Positions 6,457-6,743 of a stretch of DNA of 6,743 nt are shown piece after piece. Source of the stretch: Desulfobulbus sp. (lineage in GTDB: Bacteria; Desulfobacterota; Desulfobulbia; Desulfobulbales; Desulfobulbaceae); contig JAQUEZ010000309.1 of NCBI GenBank assembly GCA_028684915.1, positions 1 to 6,743 on the forward strand, written 5' to 3'. Each line of letters begins with the position of its first letter. Positions within the stretch are counted from its first letter, which is position 1. The notes below the pieces were generated by a model. It was not told the origin of the DNA. It saw only the letters and a program-made list of their open reading frames with translations, and ran no database searches. Made by a program: the position numbers and the translations under genes.

Positions 6457-6474
6457 AAAGTCCTATAGGATTTT
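6457..6474 (+). terminator. Weak possible terminator: palindrome with A-tract and T-tract
   Basis: TCCTATAGGA (6461-6470) is a perfect palindrome, extended by a G-T wobble and three A-T pairs, with A's before and TTTT after. As RNA this gives about 7 pairs around a UAUA loop, 40 nt after the membrane protein's stop. The stem is short and G/C-poor, so termination would be inefficient; it might work in both directions. Confidence 0.3.
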
Positions 6475-6510
6475 GCATAAATACGCCATTGGCAAGGGTT
6501 TTAGCAAATT

Positions 6511-6566
6511 TTCGACCTCCCAAATTTCAACACAGTTTCTAACCTTGATTTTGGGGAGGTGTCGAA
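6511..6566 (+). promoter_or_regulatory. Long hairpin that covers the ribosome site and start of the SymE-like gene
   Basis: TTCGAC (6511-6516) pairs with GTCGAA (6561-6566), CTCCC (6517-6521) with GGGAG (6554-6558), and AAA (6522-6524) with TTT (6550-6552): 14 pairs with a 2-nt and a 1-nt bulge on the right side and a 25-nt loop. The right arm contains GGGGAGG (6553-6559), the best Shine-Dalgarno-like sequence near the last frame, and the GTG at 6559. Folded RNA would hide both, which would hold translation down. It could instead be a DNA-level operator or a mobile-element remnant. Confidence 0.45.
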
Positions 6567-6743
6567 CCTGCCAAATCGACCACTTGCTCGTGTGAGTAAC
6601 AGACAAACCAAAAAACCGTTAAAAAGGACGCCAGAAGAAAAAAAGATGCCCTGCAAAGGCGATCTGCTGACAATCGGTGTGCAAGAGGTATACTCCCGCA
6701 AGTGGTCCTGGTCCCTTCTCAGATTTAAAGGCTTGTGGGACTT
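6559..6743 (+). CDS. Candidate SymE-family toxin-like protein, 3' end outside window
   Basis: One frame stays open from 6505 to the window end; from GTG 6559 it gives 61 residues. After a basic, polar N-terminus (NRQTKKPLKRTPEEKK) come KGDLLTIGVQEVYSRKW and SLLRFKGLWD (about residues 33-61). This resembles SymE proteins, where a strand like LTVSY is followed by a short loop and then LxLKGxWLxxAGF; the AGF end would lie just beyond the window. Known family: SymE of E. coli is an AbrB-fold, SOS-induced toxin restrained by the antisense RNA SymR, and its gene lies beside restriction genes. Start choice is open: GTG 6559 touches its GGGGAG, CTG 6568 would have ideal spacing but is a rare start, GTG 6592 has no ribosome site, and ATG 6646 has only a weak A/G-rich stretch. 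The match rests on about 30 residues and is from memory, so the family call is tentative; that the frame is coding is somewhat more likely. Confidence 0.45.
   Translation, partial: MSNLPNRPLARVSNRQTKKPLKRTPEEKKMPCKGDLLTIGVQEVYSRKWSWSLLRFKGLWD

Noticed and set aside
6501..6701. 66-codon open frame on the minus strand
   Set aside because: It is antisense to the SymE-like frame and has no recognisable domain; the plus-strand reading explains the region better, though an antisense RNA is not excluded.
1..6743. CRISPR array, tRNA, rRNA or complete insertion sequence
   Set aside because: No regularly spaced repeats, no tRNA-like cloverleaf or rRNA sequence, and no transposase or integrase motifs were seen.

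Overview
The window looks like part of a bacterial defence or accessory island. It carries, all on the + strand, the 3' end of a UvrD-like helicase gene, a compact three-gene DNA methyltransferase operon whose last protein also carries an Mrr-type nuclease domain, a small membrane-anchored protein of unknown function, and the beginning of a gene that resembles the SymE toxin family. Overall base composition is moderate. The host cannot be named from the sequence. Shine-Dalgarno sites before most genes and the SymE-like start fit a Gram-negative, probably proteobacterial, host, but this is an inference.

Layout. Positions 1-324 hold the C-terminus of a superfamily 1 helicase (motifs V and VI visible). 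Positions 325-430 are a short spacer with a 28-codon reading frame that has its own ribosome binding site and runs 11 nt into the next gene. Positions 431-1696 encode a D12-class (Dam-like) adenine methyltransferase. Positions 1707-3299 encode a second methyltransferase in which motif I lies near the N-terminus and DPPY lies late. Positions 3301-5658 encode a 785-residue protein with a third methyltransferase region, including a Cys4 zinc-ribbon candidate and DPPW, followed by a C-terminal Mrr_cat PD-(D/E)xK nuclease domain. The three genes are separated by only 10 nt and 1 nt, so they are almost certainly co-transcribed and probably translationally coupled.

Positions 5659-5900 have no convincing gene but contain several interlocking inverted repeats. 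Positions 5901-6416 encode a protein with one N-terminal membrane helix and a charged cytoplasmic part. Positions 6417-6558 hold a small palindrome and a long imperfect hairpin. One arm of that hairpin is the GGGGAGG Shine-Dalgarno-like sequence at the start of the last reading frame (6559 to the window end), which reads like a SymE-type protein.

How the parts may work together (inference). The three methylase regions and the nuclease domain would form a restriction-modification system in which the nuclease is covalently joined to one modification subunit. Gene 2 and the methylase half of gene 3 share motif order and a second conserved block (DAPSR) at nearly the same distance from motif IV, which suggests they are related and may act together. 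The helicase upstream and the SymE-like gene downstream fit a defence-island neighbourhood. I cannot match the three-methylase-plus-Mrr-fusion arrangement to a named defence system from memory, and it is the best candidate here for something undescribed.
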